In this document: positions 55,341 through 64,000 of the stretch, in pieces
Layout: every line of letters starts with the position of its first letter
Numbering within the stretch: the first letter of the stretch is position 1
Origin: PALSA-911 sp963839645
Lineage (GTDB): Bacteria > Pseudomonadota > Alphaproteobacteria > Acetobacterales > Acetobacteraceae
DNA: 64,000 nucleotides
Assembly: GCA_963839645.1 (NCBI GenBank)
Contig: CAWIVZ010000004.1
Location: forward strand, 1-64,000
Direction of reading: 5' to 3'
The notes under the pieces: generated by a model
What the model was told of the DNA's origin: nothing
The model's input: the letters and a program-made list of their open reading frames with translations, nothing else
Databases searched by the model: none
Position numbers and translations under genes: made by a program

Positions 55341-57982
55341 GACGCGACCGGCAGCGTAAGAATGATCACGGTGCCCGGCGCGCCGTCCGCCGGTGCGTCC
55401 GGGCGCGGACTGACCGCGGCGATGCTGCCGCCCATCGCATCGGTCAGTCCGCGCGCGATCGCGAGGCCAAGGCCGGTACCGACGCCGCGATCGCCGTGCC
55501 TGGCGCGATAGAAGCTGTCGAACACGTGCGGCAGGTCCTCGGCGGCAATGCCGCGGCCCTCATCGGCGATGCGCAAACTGATCTCCCGGCCGAACAACTG
55601 GGCAGAAACGCGAACGAAGCCGCCGTGCGGGCCGTATTTGTGGGCGTTGTCCAACACGTTCACCAGCACCTGTTCCAGCAACGCGGGGTCGGCAGCCACG
55701 CGAGGCAGATCGTCGGGCAGGTTCAGCCCGACCGGACCCAGCAGCGGAACCCGGGCGATCGCCGCCTCCACTACTTCCTCCAGGGCCACCGGCACGATGC
55801 GCGGCGCGATCTCGCCGCTTTCCAGCCGGGTCATCTCCAGAATGTTGGAGAGGAAGCGGGTCATCCGCGCGGTGTCCTCCTCGATGCTGCGCAGCAGATC
55901 CTCCCGGGTTGCCGTGTCCAGTGACTCCCAGGCGGTGCGCAGCGTGTCGGCCGCGCCCCGGATTCCCGCCAACGGCGTGCGCAGATCATGCGACAGCGAT
56001 GACAGCAGCGCGGTGCGCAGCTTCTGGGTTTCCGACAGCGCCTCGCTGCGCGCGGTGTCGTTGGCCAGCCGAACCCGCTCTATTGCCTGTGCTGCCTGGT
56101 CCGCCAGGGCATGCAATGCCTGCAGCCGGGCCGGGTCCAGATCGCCGGCCGGGCGTGTGCCGAGCACGCCCACCTGGCCGCGCGTGGTGCCCATGGGCAG
56201 GAACCGCCAGGGCGAGGACGGCAGCGTGGCGGTACCCTTCCCGGTCGGCGCCTGGTGCGCATAGCACCAGCGCGCGGCCGCCCAGCCGGCCGCATCCATC
56301 GTATCCATCTTCGGCTCGGACGCGCGGATGTTCAGATCTTCGCCCTGCAGGGACAGTACCAGACCCGCTCCGGCGATTTGCGCCGCCTCACGCGCGATTA
56401 CATCCAGCAACTCCCGTTCGGTCGCCGGTTCCCCGAGGGCACGGCTGAACGCGCCGATGCGCCGCAGCCCCTCGATGCGGCCCTCCGCCGTCCTGGCCGC
56501 GTTCCGAAGGCGGCTGGCCAAGGCTCCGGTGGCGATCGCCACACCGAGGAACAACACGATGGCCACAATATCGCGCGGCTCGTAAACGGTGAGCCGGTAA
56601 AGGGGCGGGATGAAGAAGAAGTTCCATGCCATGAAGCTCAACGTCGCGGCGAAGACCGCCACGCGCAGGCCCCAGATGGACGCGGCGAAGACCACCGCCG
56701 CCAGGAACACCATCCCCAGGGCCTCCTGTGTGACATAGCGGATCAGGCCCTCGCATATCCCCGTTACCGCCACCACCAGCGCCAGGCTCCCCAGCCAGGC
56801 GAACCACGGCTCCGGCACGCGCGGCAGCACCGTCCTTGCGGCCGCCAGCGCCGGCAACGGCACGACGTGCAGGGCGAAATCCGGCGCGCGCAGCAACAGG
56901 CCGCGCATCACGCCGTGCCGCAGCAGACGCCCCGGCGACAGCCGTCGCCATGCCGGCAGCAAGGTCCGGCCAATGACGATGCGGCTTGCGTTACGCCGGC
57001 GCGCCAGCTCGATCGTCGCCCCGACCACATCGGTGCCGGACACCGTCTCTGTTTCCGCCCCTAACGCCGCCGCCAATTCCATCGCGGCGCGGGCATCGCC
57101 GGCAGCGGCAGGCTGTTCCACATGCAGGGCGATCCAGGGGCCGCGCAACGCCTCGGCCAACAAACGCGCCTCCCGTACCACCGCCTCCGCGCCCGTCCCA
57201 TCGCCGACCAGTGCCAGCACGCGCTCGCCGGCCGGCCACGGCCCGCCGATCGACTTGGATCGCATGTAGTCGGTGACATCGGCATCCACCCGTTGGGCGG
57301 TTCGGCGCAGCGCCATTTCCCGCAAGGCCGTCAGGTTGCCCTCGCGGAAGAAGCCGTCCATGGCGCGTTTCGCCACGTCCGGGCGGTAGATCCGCCCCTG
57401 CTCCAGCCGGGCGCGCAATTCTGCCGGCGGCAGATCGATCAGCTCGATCTCGTCGGCCTGTTCCAGCACCTTGTCCGGCAGCGTCTCGCGCACCCGCACG
57501 CCGGTGATGCGTGCCACGGCGTCATTCTGGCTTTCCAGATGCTGCACATTCAGCGTCGCCCAGACATCGATGCCGGCATCCAGCAGTTCCTCGACATCCT
57601 CCCAGCGTTTGTGGTGCCGGCTGCCCGGCACGTTGGTATGCGCCAGCTCGTCCATCAGCAGCAGCTTCGGCCGCCGCGCCACAGCGGCATCGAGGTCGAA
57701 TTCCTCGAGCTCCTGGTCGCGATACCGCAGTTTGTGTCGCGGCAGAACCGGCAGGCCGCCGATTTGCGCCTCGGTCTCCGCCCGCCCGTGGCTCTCGACC
57801 ACGCCGATCAGCACGTCTCCGCCTTCCGCGCGCCTCTGCCGGGCCGCGGTCAGCATTTCCCAGGTCTTGCCGACGCCGGGCGCCGCACCCAGAAAAACCT
57901 TGAGCCGCCCCCGCCCTTCCCGGGCGGCGGCGGCAATCAAGGCATCGGGGTCGGGGCGTCGGTCGCGATCGTCTGGCGGCAT
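55337..57982 (-). CDS. kdpD: Potassium sensor histidine kinase KdpD
   Basis: 881 residues, intact. N-terminal KdpD domain with Walker A FLGAAPGVGKTWEM (about 30-43) and LLLMDELAHTNVPGSRH; USP-like domain about 250-370 (RIVIGRTLLPAWRRLSPGRLLRHG); four membrane helices about 395-500; GAF-like region; HisKA with LSSLSHDLRTPLAGIRGAA (phospho-His about 668); ATPase motifs VLDNAHKYGPHGGFV, IADEGRGIAAEDLP, GTGLGLAIARGL. Senses low K+/turgor and phosphorylates KdpE. 9 bp after kdpC. Confidence 0.96.
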   Translation of the reverse strand: MPPDDRDRRPDPDALIAAAAREGRGRLKVFLGAAPGVGKTWEMLTAARQRRAEGGDVLIGVVESHGRAETEAQIGGLPVLPRHKLRYRDQELEEFDLDAAVARRPKLLLMDELAHTNVPGSRHHKRWEDVEELLDAGIDVWATLNVQHLESQNDAVARITGVRVRETLPDKVLEQADEIELIDLPPAELRARLEQGRIYRPDVAKRAMDGFFREGNLTALREMALRRTAQRVDADVTDYMRSKSIGGPWPAGERVLALVGDGTGAEAVVREARLLAEALRGPWIALHVEQPAAAGDARAAMELAAALGAETETVSGTDVVGATIELARRRNASRIVIGRTLLPAWRRLSPGRLLRHGVMRGLLLRAPDFALHVVPLPALAAARTVLPRVPEPWFAWLGSLALVVAVTGICEGLIRYVTQEALGMVFLAAVVFAASIWGLRVAVFAATLSFMAWNFFFIPPLYRLTVYEPRDIVAIVLFLGVAIATGALASRLRNAARTAEGRIEGLRRIGAFSRALGEPATERELLDVIAREAAQIAGAGLVLSLQGEDLNIRASEPKMDTMDAAGWAAARWCYAHQAPTGKGTATLPSSPWRFLPMGTTRGQVGVLGTRPAGDLDPARLQALHALADQAAQAIERVRLANDTARSEALSETQKLRTALLSSLSHDLRTPLAGIRGAADTLRTAWESLDTATREDLLRSIEEDTARMTRFLSNILEMTRLESGEIAPRIVPVALEEVVEAAIARVPLLGPVGLNLPDDLPRVAADPALLEQVLVNVLDNAHKYGPHGGFVRVSAQLFGREISLRIADEGRGIAAEDLPHVFDSFYRARHGDRGVGTGLGLAIARGLTDAMGGSIAAVSPRPDAPADGAPGTVIILTLPVAS

Positions 57983-57991
57983 GCCCCCAGT

Positions 57992-58591
57992 TTAGCCCGG
58001 CGGCAGCGCGTCGAGGGCAAGATTTAATTTGAGCACATTCACCCGCGGCTCCCCGATCAGGCCGAGGAACGGCTCCCGCGTGTTGGCGGTAACCAGGGCG
58101 CGAACCTTGGCCTCCGGCAGCCCGCGCGCCTTCGCCACACCGGCCACCTGGCGCAGTGCATTGGCCGGCGAGATGTCCGGATCGAGCCCGGACGCCGACG
58201 TGGTGACCGCGTCGGCCGGCACCGGCGCCGGGCCGAGCTTCTTGACGTCCCCGCTCACACGCTCGATCAGCGCCTTGGCGGTCGGCGCCAGGTTGGACGC
58301 CCCGGAGGCGCTTGCGTTGTACGGCGCGGCCACGGTCTTGGTCGCGTCGTTCGGGTCGGGGCTGGTGGTCGCCGATGGGCGCGGGTGGAAGTATTTGTCC
58401 GAGGTGAAATCCTGGCCAAGCAGGGCCGAGCCGATCACCTTGCCGTCCCGCTCGATCAGGCTGCCGCCGGCCTGGAACGGCGCAACCACGCCGGCAACCG
58501 AAGTGAACAGCAGCGGCATGGCGACGCCGAGCATCAGGGTGAACAGCAGGATCAGAACGATGGCGGGTCGAAGATGCGCGGTCATGTGCAA
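57992..58591 (-). CDS. kdpC: K+-transporting ATPase subunit KdpC
   Basis: 199 residues. One N-terminal membrane helix (HLRPAIVLILLFTLMLGVAMPLLFT), then AGGSLIERDGKVIGSALLGQDFTSDKYFHPRPSAT, ASGASNLAPTAKALIERV and the conserved VTTSASGLDPDISPANALRQV. It assists ATP affinity of KdpB. Six bases after the kdpB stop. Confidence 0.95.
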   Translation of the reverse strand: MHMTAHLRPAIVLILLFTLMLGVAMPLLFTSVAGVVAPFQAGGSLIERDGKVIGSALLGQDFTSDKYFHPRPSATTSPDPNDATKTVAAPYNASASGASNLAPTAKALIERVSGDVKKLGPAPVPADAVTTSASGLDPDISPANALRQVAGVAKARGLPEAKVRALVTANTREPFLGLIGEPRVNVLKLNLALDALPPG

Positions 58592-58597
58592 GTCCTT

Positions 58598-60639
58598 TCA
58601 GACGAGGCCGAGTACGGTAAGCAGCATATCGATCAGCTTGATGCCGATGAACGGTGCGATCAGGCCGCCGACGCCATAGACCATCAGGTTGCGCCGCAGC
58701 AGTGCCGAGGCGCCGACGGGGCGGAAGGTGACGCCGCGCAAGCGCCAGTGGCACCAGGGCGACGATGATCAGGGCATTGAAGATCACGGCCGACATGATG
58801 GCGCTCTGCGGCGTAGACAGCCGCATCACGTTCATTACCCCAAGGCCGGGATAGGAAGCGACGAAGATCGCCGGCAAAATCGCAAAATATTTGGACACGT
58901 CGTTGGCGATGCTGAACGTGGTCAGCGATCCCCTGGTGATCAGCAACTGCTTGCCGATCTCAACGATCTCGATAAGCTTGGTCGGGTCGCTGTCCAGATC
59001 CACCATGTTTCCGGCCTCGCGCGCCGCCTGTGTGCCGGTCTGCATGGCGACACCGACATCCGCCTGTGCCAGCGCCGGTGCGTCGTTGGTGCCGTCGCCG
59101 CACATCGCCACCAGCCGGCCCTCGGCCTGGACGCGGCGGATATAGTCCAGCTTGTCCTGCGGCGTGGCCTCGGCGATGAAATCGTCCACGCCGGCCTCGG
59201 TGGCGATCGCCGCGGCGGTGATCCGGTTGTCGCCGGTCACCATCACCGTGCGGATGCCCATCCGGCGCAACGCGGCGAAGCGGTCGCGGATGTCGGGCTT
59301 GACGATGTCCTTCAGCTCGATCACGCCCATCAGCCGGCCGTTCTGGGTGACCGCCAGAGGCGTGCCGCCGGAGCGGGCGATGCGGTCCACCGCCTGGGCG
59401 AAGGCGGCCGGCGGCGAAGCGGCGGCGGTCAGCTTCAGCATCGAGTCGACCGCGCCCTTCCGCCAGGAGTTTCCACCGTGATCCAGGCCGGAGACGCGTG
59501 TGGTGGCGGTGAACGGCACCACGATGGCCCCTTGCGGCAACTCCGCCACGATTTCGTAGCGGCGCGCGTAGGCCAGGATCGAGCGGCCTTCCGGCGTTTC
59601 GTCGCCGAGGCTGGCCAGCACCGCGGCTTCGGCCAGTTCGCGCTCCTCCACGCCGGGCACCGGCACGAAGCTGGACGCCATGCGGTTGCCGAAGGTGATC
59701 GTGCCGGTTTTGTCCAGCAGCAGGATATCGACGTCGCCCGCCGCCTCCACCGCGCGCCCGGAGGTCGCCATCACATTGAAGCGCACCAGCCGGTCCATGC
59801 CGGCGATGCCGATGGCCGACAACAGGCCGCCGATGGTGGTGGGGATCAGGCAGACCAGCAGCGCCGCCGCCACGGGAACCGACAACAGGCTGCCGGAATA
59901 GATCGACAACGGCTCCAGCGACACCACCGCGACCAGGAAGATGATGGTCATGCCGGCCAGCAGGATATCGAGCGCGATCTCGTTCGGCGTCTTGCGCCGC
60001 TCGGCGCCTTCCACCAGGCGGATCATGCGGTCGATGAAGGTGCTGCCGGGCGCGGCGGTGATGCGTACCACCAGCCAGTCCGATACCACGGTCGTGCCGC
60101 CGGTCACCGCGCTGCGGTCGCCGCCGGATTCGCGGATGACCGGGGCGGATTCTCCCGTGATGGCGCTTTCGTTGACGCTGGCGACACCCTCGATCACGTC
60201 GCCGTCGGACGGGATCAGGTCACCCGCTTCGACCAGCACGACGTCCCCACCTGCAGCTGGGTGGCCGGCGTGGGCTTGAACAGCGCGCGGTCATCCGGCC
60301 GCAGCAGCAGCTTGGCCATGGTGTCGGTGCGCGCCCGGCGGAGCGATTCCGCGCGGGCCGCCCGCGGCCTTCCGCCACGGCTTCGGCGAAGGTCGCGAAC
60401 AGCACCGTCAGCCAGAGCCAGACCGCGATGGCGATGGCGAACCCGGCCGGCTCGCCGATGAGGAGGTTGCGCATGCCGAGGAAGGTGGTCAGCACGGCCA
60501 CCACCTCGGTGGTGAAGATCACCGGGTTGCGGACCAGCTGCAGCGGGTTCAATTTGACCACCGCGTCGCTGGCGGCGCGGGTCAGGATGTTGGGCTCGAA
60601 CAGCGAAATCGCGTCCACCCGGGAAGTTGCGGCGTTCAT
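58598..60639 (-). pseudogene. kdpB: K+-transporting P-type ATPase KdpB, three frame breaks
   Basis: ATG 60639 (MNAATSRVDAISLFEPNILTRAASDAVVKLNPLQLVRNPVIF). Frame changes near 60360 and 60245 bracket the RRARTDTMAKLLLRPDDRAL segment; a third near 58740 precedes the end FIGIKLIDMLLTVLGLV. Catalytic motifs in the long middle piece: ITGESAPV, DKTGTITFGNR (phosphorylated Asp), MVTGDNRITAAA and CGDGTNDAPALAQAD. About 680 residues rejoined, full length. Energises K+ uptake through KdpA. Breaks are small and likely sequence errors. Confidence 0.93.
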
Positions 60640-60651
60640 CGATCTACGTCC

Positions 60652-62357
60652 TTAGAAGGTGGTGCCGGCGAGCATCGAGACGTGCTCCGCCAGCGGCCCG
60701 AGGGAGAGCGCGGGCATGAACTGCAGCCCGCCGATGATGATGATCACGCCGACCATCAAGCCGACGAACAGCGGACCATGGGTGGGGAAGCTGCCGGCCG
60801 ACGGCGGCAGCTTCGGCTTGGCCGCCAGCGAGCCGGCGATTGCCAGGACAGGCACCAGATAGGCGAACCGGCCCAGCAGCATGCTGATGCCGAGCGTGAT
60901 GTCGAGCCAGGGCGTGTCGGCCGAGATGCCGGCGAAGGCGCTGCCGTTGTTCGCGGTGGCGGAGGTGTAGGCGTACAGCATCTCCGACAATCCGTGCGGT
61001 CCGGCATTGGCCAGCGACGCGGTCGCGACCGGCAGGACGATCGATACCGCCGTGCCGCCCAGGATGGACAGGCACAGGATCAGCACCGACAGCATCGCCA
61101 GCTTCACTTCCTTCGCCTGGACCTTCTTGCCGAGATATTCCGGCGTCCGCCCGACCATCAGGCCGGCGACGAACACGAGATCAACGCGAACACCAGAATG
61201 CCGTACAGCCCGGACCCGACCCCGCCTGGCGTGACCTCGCCCAGTTGCATCTGGAACAGCGGCACCAGGCCGGCCAGCGGCATCATGCTGTCATGCATCA
61301 TGTTGACCGCGCCGCAGGACGTGCCGGTGGTCAACACCGCGAACAGCACCGACATGGCGGTGCCGAAGCGCAGTTCCTTGCCCTCCATGTTGCCCATCGA
61401 CGGATCGACGCCGAGTGCTGTCAGCAACGGATTGGCGGTCTCCGCCGAATAGGCAAACGCCACGAGCCCGATGGAGAGAATCGCCATCACCGCGAACAGC
61501 GCCACGCCCTGGCGCATGTCGTTGACGACGCGGCCGAAGAAGAACGGCAGCGCGAACGGGATGACCACGAGCGAGAGAATTTCCAGAACGTTGGAAATCG
61601 CCGTCGGGTTCTCGAACGGATGCGCGGAGTTGGCGTTGAAGAAGCCGCCGCCATTGGTGCCGAGCAGCTTGATCGCCTCCTGGAACGCCACCGGTCCCAG
61701 CGCGATGGTCTGCTTGGCCCCTTCCAGCGTGGTCGCGTCCACGTAGGCGGACAGGGTCATCGGCACGCCCATCAGCAGCAATGCAGCGCCGACGACGATC
61801 GCCAGCGGCAGCAGCAGATAGAGCGTGATGCGGGTCATATCCGCCCAGAAATTGCCCAGTTCCTTCACGCCGCCGGCCGCGAAGGCGCGCGCGACCGCGG
61901 CCGCCGTGGCAATGCCGGTGGCGGCGGAGAGGAAGTTGTGCACGGTCAGGCCGAACATCTGCGAGCCGTACAACAGCGTGCCTTCGCCACCATAGGCCTG
62001 CCAGTTGGTGTTGGTGACGAAGCTCATCGCCGTGTTGAACGCCAGCGTCGGCGACATGCCGACCATACCCTGCGGGTTGAACGGCAGGTAGAATTGCAGC
62101 CGCAGCATGGCGTACAGCAGCAGGAAATGCAGCGCGTTCAGCAGCAGCAGCGCGACCGCGTAGCCCTTCCAGCCCATGCCCCGGCGCGGATCGACGCCGG
62201 CAAGCGCATAGAAGCCGCGCTCCACCGGAGCAAGCACCGCAGAGAGGAATGTCCGGTCCCCCTGGAGCACGCGTGCGATGTACAGGCCGAGTGGGTACGC
62301 GCAGACCGCAACCAGCGCGAACACGAGCGCGATCTGCGCCCATCCGATCCATGTCAT
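60652..62357 (-). pseudogene. kdpA: K+-channel-like subunit KdpA, one frame break
   Basis: ATG 62357 (MTWIGWAQIALVFALVAVCAYPLG). Four selectivity-filter-type loops appear in order: SFVTNTNWQAYGGE, LLGTNGGGFFNANSAHPFENP, VLTTGTSCGAVNMMHDS and YTSATANNGSAFAG. The frame changes near 61177 between GILVFALIS and VFVAGLMVGRTPEYLGKK, and the remainder runs to the stop at 60652. About 569 residues, the family norm. Binds and translocates K+ in the KdpFABC complex. Confidence 0.94.
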
Positions 62358-62369
62358 TTCAAAGTGTCC

Positions 62370-62456
62370 TCAAAGATCTTCGGGCCGGACCAGCGCCCAG
62401 AGGAGATAGATCAGCAGCAGCAGCGAAACCGCCCCGCCGAGGATAAGTTCAAACAT
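62370..62456 (-). CDS. kdpF: KdpF, small membrane subunit
   Basis: 28 residues, MFELILGGAVSLLLLIYLLW followed by ALVRPEDL, one hydrophobic helix with the conserved YLLWALVRPE ending. It stabilises the KdpABC complex. Too short for ordinary gene calls but clearly conserved. It starts 6 bases after the preceding small ORF and ends 12 bases before kdpA. Confidence 0.92.
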   Translation of the reverse strand: MFELILGGAVSLLLLIYLLWALVRPEDL

Positions 62457-62462
62457 GGCGGC

Positions 62463-62546
62463 TCAGATCCGTTCACACAAAGCCGCGTAGGCGGCCATGA
62501 ACAGTATCCCGCCGGTGCCAAGAACGATCATCGCGATATCGATCAT
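62463..62546 (-). CDS. 27-aa membrane peptide preceding kdpF
   Basis: ATG 62546 after GGAAAGGTCCCTCC. The peptide begins MIDIAMIVLGTGGILFMAAY and ends AALCERI, one hydrophobic helix with a Tyr-x(n)-Cys-Glu-Arg end. Similar tiny ORFs with a CERL/CERI ending precede kdpF in other proteobacteria, from memory. Function unknown; possibly another accessory peptide of the Kdp complex or a translational leader. Confidence 0.75.
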   Translation of the reverse strand: MIDIAMIVLGTGGILFMAAYAALCERI

Positions 62547-62848
62547 GGAGGGACCTTTCCGAGGTTGACGCCGCGAACCTACGTCGACGTGCCGTAAGCG
62601 AACGATACGAAACTGCCGCCCTTCGCATAAGGATGGCATAAATATGCCGCCGGCTGCTCGATCGCCGGGAAGCGCCGCACGGACGTTCTGCTGGTTGCCA
62701 TCGGATCGGCATGCGCCACTGCCAGGATCATCCTGCCCATCTTGCCCGCACCAGGCGCCGGCTGATCCGGATCGAGCGGCAGAAGGGTGTCAGCGCTGAT
62801 TTCCTGGTGACGCGCGGCCGGTAAGGTGATCCGGCCCGCTATCGGGCG
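62547..62848. promoter_or_regulatory. kdp operon upstream region
   Basis: About 300 bp between the start of the first kdp ORF and the stop of the MBL-fold gene. It holds an A/T-rich segment with a TTATGC direct repeat (separate entry) and no gene that I can support. Confidence 0.6.
62625..62641 (-). promoter_or_regulatory. Candidate KdpE operator (direct repeat)
   Basis: On the minus strand TTATGC-CATCC-TTATGC: two identical hexamers with an 11-base period, one helical turn, as OmpR-type regulators such as KdpE prefer for tandem dimer binding. It lies about 80 bp upstream of the first kdp ORF, inside the only A/T-rich patch of the region (GGCATATTTATGCC). No experimental basis here. Confidence 0.5.
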
Positions 62849-63960
62849 TCAGGGTTTCGCCTTGCCGGTGTCGCCACCGGCCAGCGCCTCGGCTTCGATG
62901 TCGAGAAACACCCGGTAGGCATTGCCCCGGTTGCTGGCGGCGAAGGCGGGCAATCCCTGGTAGGCCGTCCAGTCGGTCGACTTGTAGGCCTCGTCGAATT
63001 CCGTCCACTCCGCCACTGCCTTGCCCATGGCCTGGCGCACGAAGCGGATATAGCCGTCGGTGAACGCGATGGCCTCCGCGGCGCTTTGGGCGGGTTTGCC
63101 GTGGCCCGGGATGATCATGCGAGGATCGAGGGTGGCCACCTCCTGCAAGTCCGGCAAGCCAGTTGCGCGTGTTGACGGCGGCGCTGGCCATGAAGGGGAT
63201 GCGGCCGTTCTGCACGATGTCGCCGGCGAACAGAACGCGCTCGGGCAGCACGAGCATCATCATGTCGCTCATGGAATGGGCCGGCCCGGCATAGATCATT
63301 TGGAACTGGTGCGCGCCAAGGCGCAGCTCGGCCGCGACGCTGAACACCAGGCCGGGCAGCACGATGCGGGTCTCTGCGTTCACCCACGGGGCCAGCGCCT
63401 CGCGCCGCTGGGCCAGGCGCGGGCCGGCCGCCTCGTCGTCCAGGTTGCCGGCGGCGGTGTAGTCGAGCGCCTTGGTCTGGGCCAGGATCACGGCATCCGT
63501 CTCGTCGCGGAAGGCTTGCAGGCCGTAGATGTGATCGGCGTGGTAGTGGCTGAGCGCGACGTATTTCACCGGCTTGTCGGTGATCGCGCGGATCTTGCCC
63601 AGCAGCGCGTTCCCCAGGCTCGGCGTGCCGAGCGCATCGAACACCACCACGCCCTCGTCGGTGACGACGAAGCCGGCGTTGGAGGTGTGGCCCTGGTTGG
63701 CGGTGCTGGGCACGCCGGGATGGCCGAGCACGTAATACACCGGCGCGCCGGGAACCTGTTGCACGACAAGGTCCTGGATCAACGGCGCGTAGGCCTGCGC
63801 GCGGGCCCGCCCCGGCAAGGCGGCGGCCAGCGGGGACCGCGGCGGCGCAGGCCAGAAAGCCGCGCCGGCCCGCGCCCGGGCGCGCCAGCAGCCAGGCCGC
63901 GCGCGTGGCATCTCCCTGTCCGCAGCAGCTGTCGGCCGGCCAGGGTTCGTTAAGGGGCAT
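62849..63960 (-). pseudogene. Tat-exported metallo-beta-lactamase-fold hydrolase, two frame breaks
   Basis: ATG 63960; twin-arginine signal GRRGFLACAAAV near residues 30-41, then a frame change near 63840 into AQAYAPLIQDLVVQQVPGAPVYYVLGHPG. Zinc ligands: LSHYHADHIYGLQ (HxHxDH), GPAHSMSDMMML, VLFAGDIVQNGRI and, after a second change near 63160, MIIPGHGKPAQSA. About 370 residues rejoined. Resembles SoxH-like/quinoprotein-associated MBL hydrolases. Its start overlaps the stop of an upstream gene, so part of a longer operon. Confidence 0.82.
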
Positions 63961-64000
63961 AACGCTGGAAGCCGTAGGGGGCGAGCAGCGCGAGGGCGGC
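63950..64000 (-). CDS. 3' end of a gene running off the window
   Basis: Sixteen codons (AALALLAPYGFQRYAP) to a TAA at 63950, sharing 11 bases with the MBL gene start (TATGCCCCTTAA). Such tight overlap argues for a real upstream coding gene in the same operon, but the piece is too short to identify. Confidence 0.45.
   Translation of the reverse strand, partial: AALALLAPYGFQRYAP

Noticed and set aside
1..64000. CRISPR arrays, tRNA and rRNA genes
   Set aside because: No regularly spaced direct repeats, cloverleaf with CCA-type acceptor, or rRNA-like segments were found on either strand by reading.

Overview
This window is GC-rich bacterial chromosome with the codon bias of an alphaproteobacterium. 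Family content and gene order point to Rhodospirillales, most likely Acetobacteraceae. The main supports are the cobS-cobT-J-domain-BolA neighbourhood (two-subunit cobaltochelatase of the aerobic B12 route) and Acetobacteraceae-like transporters and hydrolases. No rRNA, tRNA or CRISPR array was seen.

Layout. (1) 1-11.6 kb is an insertion-sequence graveyard. It holds an IS21 element (istA/istB) and an IS3-family element split by a complete IS66 element with an 8-bp target duplication. Two IS256-type elements in inverted orientation flank a three-gene serine-recombinase module, and pieces of disrupted host genes sit between elements. (2) 11.8-17.1 kb: amidase, two small unknown proteins (one a lipoprotein), MFS exporter, RidA-like protein and CHAP cell-wall hydrolase. 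(3) 17.2-27.2 kb: HyuA/HyuB hydantoinase pair, membrane-anchored alpha/beta hydrolase, RND efflux pump with its adaptor, HdeD-like protein. (4) 27.4-34.3 kb: two divergent patatin-type lipases, GntP-type permease, AI-2E-type permease, membrane metallophosphoesterase. (5) 34.4-41.9 kb: cobT, cobS, J-domain protein, BolA, M20 peptidase, N-acetylmuramoyl-alanine amidase, TauD-type dioxygenase. (6) 42.0-46.6 kb: a branched-chain-amino-acid-type ABC transporter, livKHMGF, with a composite palindrome between livK and livH. (7) 46.7-54.6 kb: two SDRs, a second composite palindrome, epoxide-hydrolase-like protein, a badly broken flavin monooxygenase, CDF efflux protein, and a DUF1810/flavin-reductase fusion ORF. 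(8) 54.6-62.6 kb: the complete potassium-uptake set (27-aa small ORF)-kdpF-A-B-C-D-E with a candidate KdpE operator upstream. (9) The end holds a Tat-exported metallo-beta-lactamase-fold hydrolase and the 3' end of another gene.

A striking general property is the number of single-base frame breaks. They occur in genes that would otherwise be intact and are usually single-copy housekeeping or operon genes (kdpA, kdpB, cobS, cobT, hyuA, hyuB and others), while long neighbours such as the 1018-codon RND pump and kdpD read straight through. Uncorrected sequencing indels are the simplest explanation. Coordinates for such genes below span the whole reconstructed gene and give the approximate break points.
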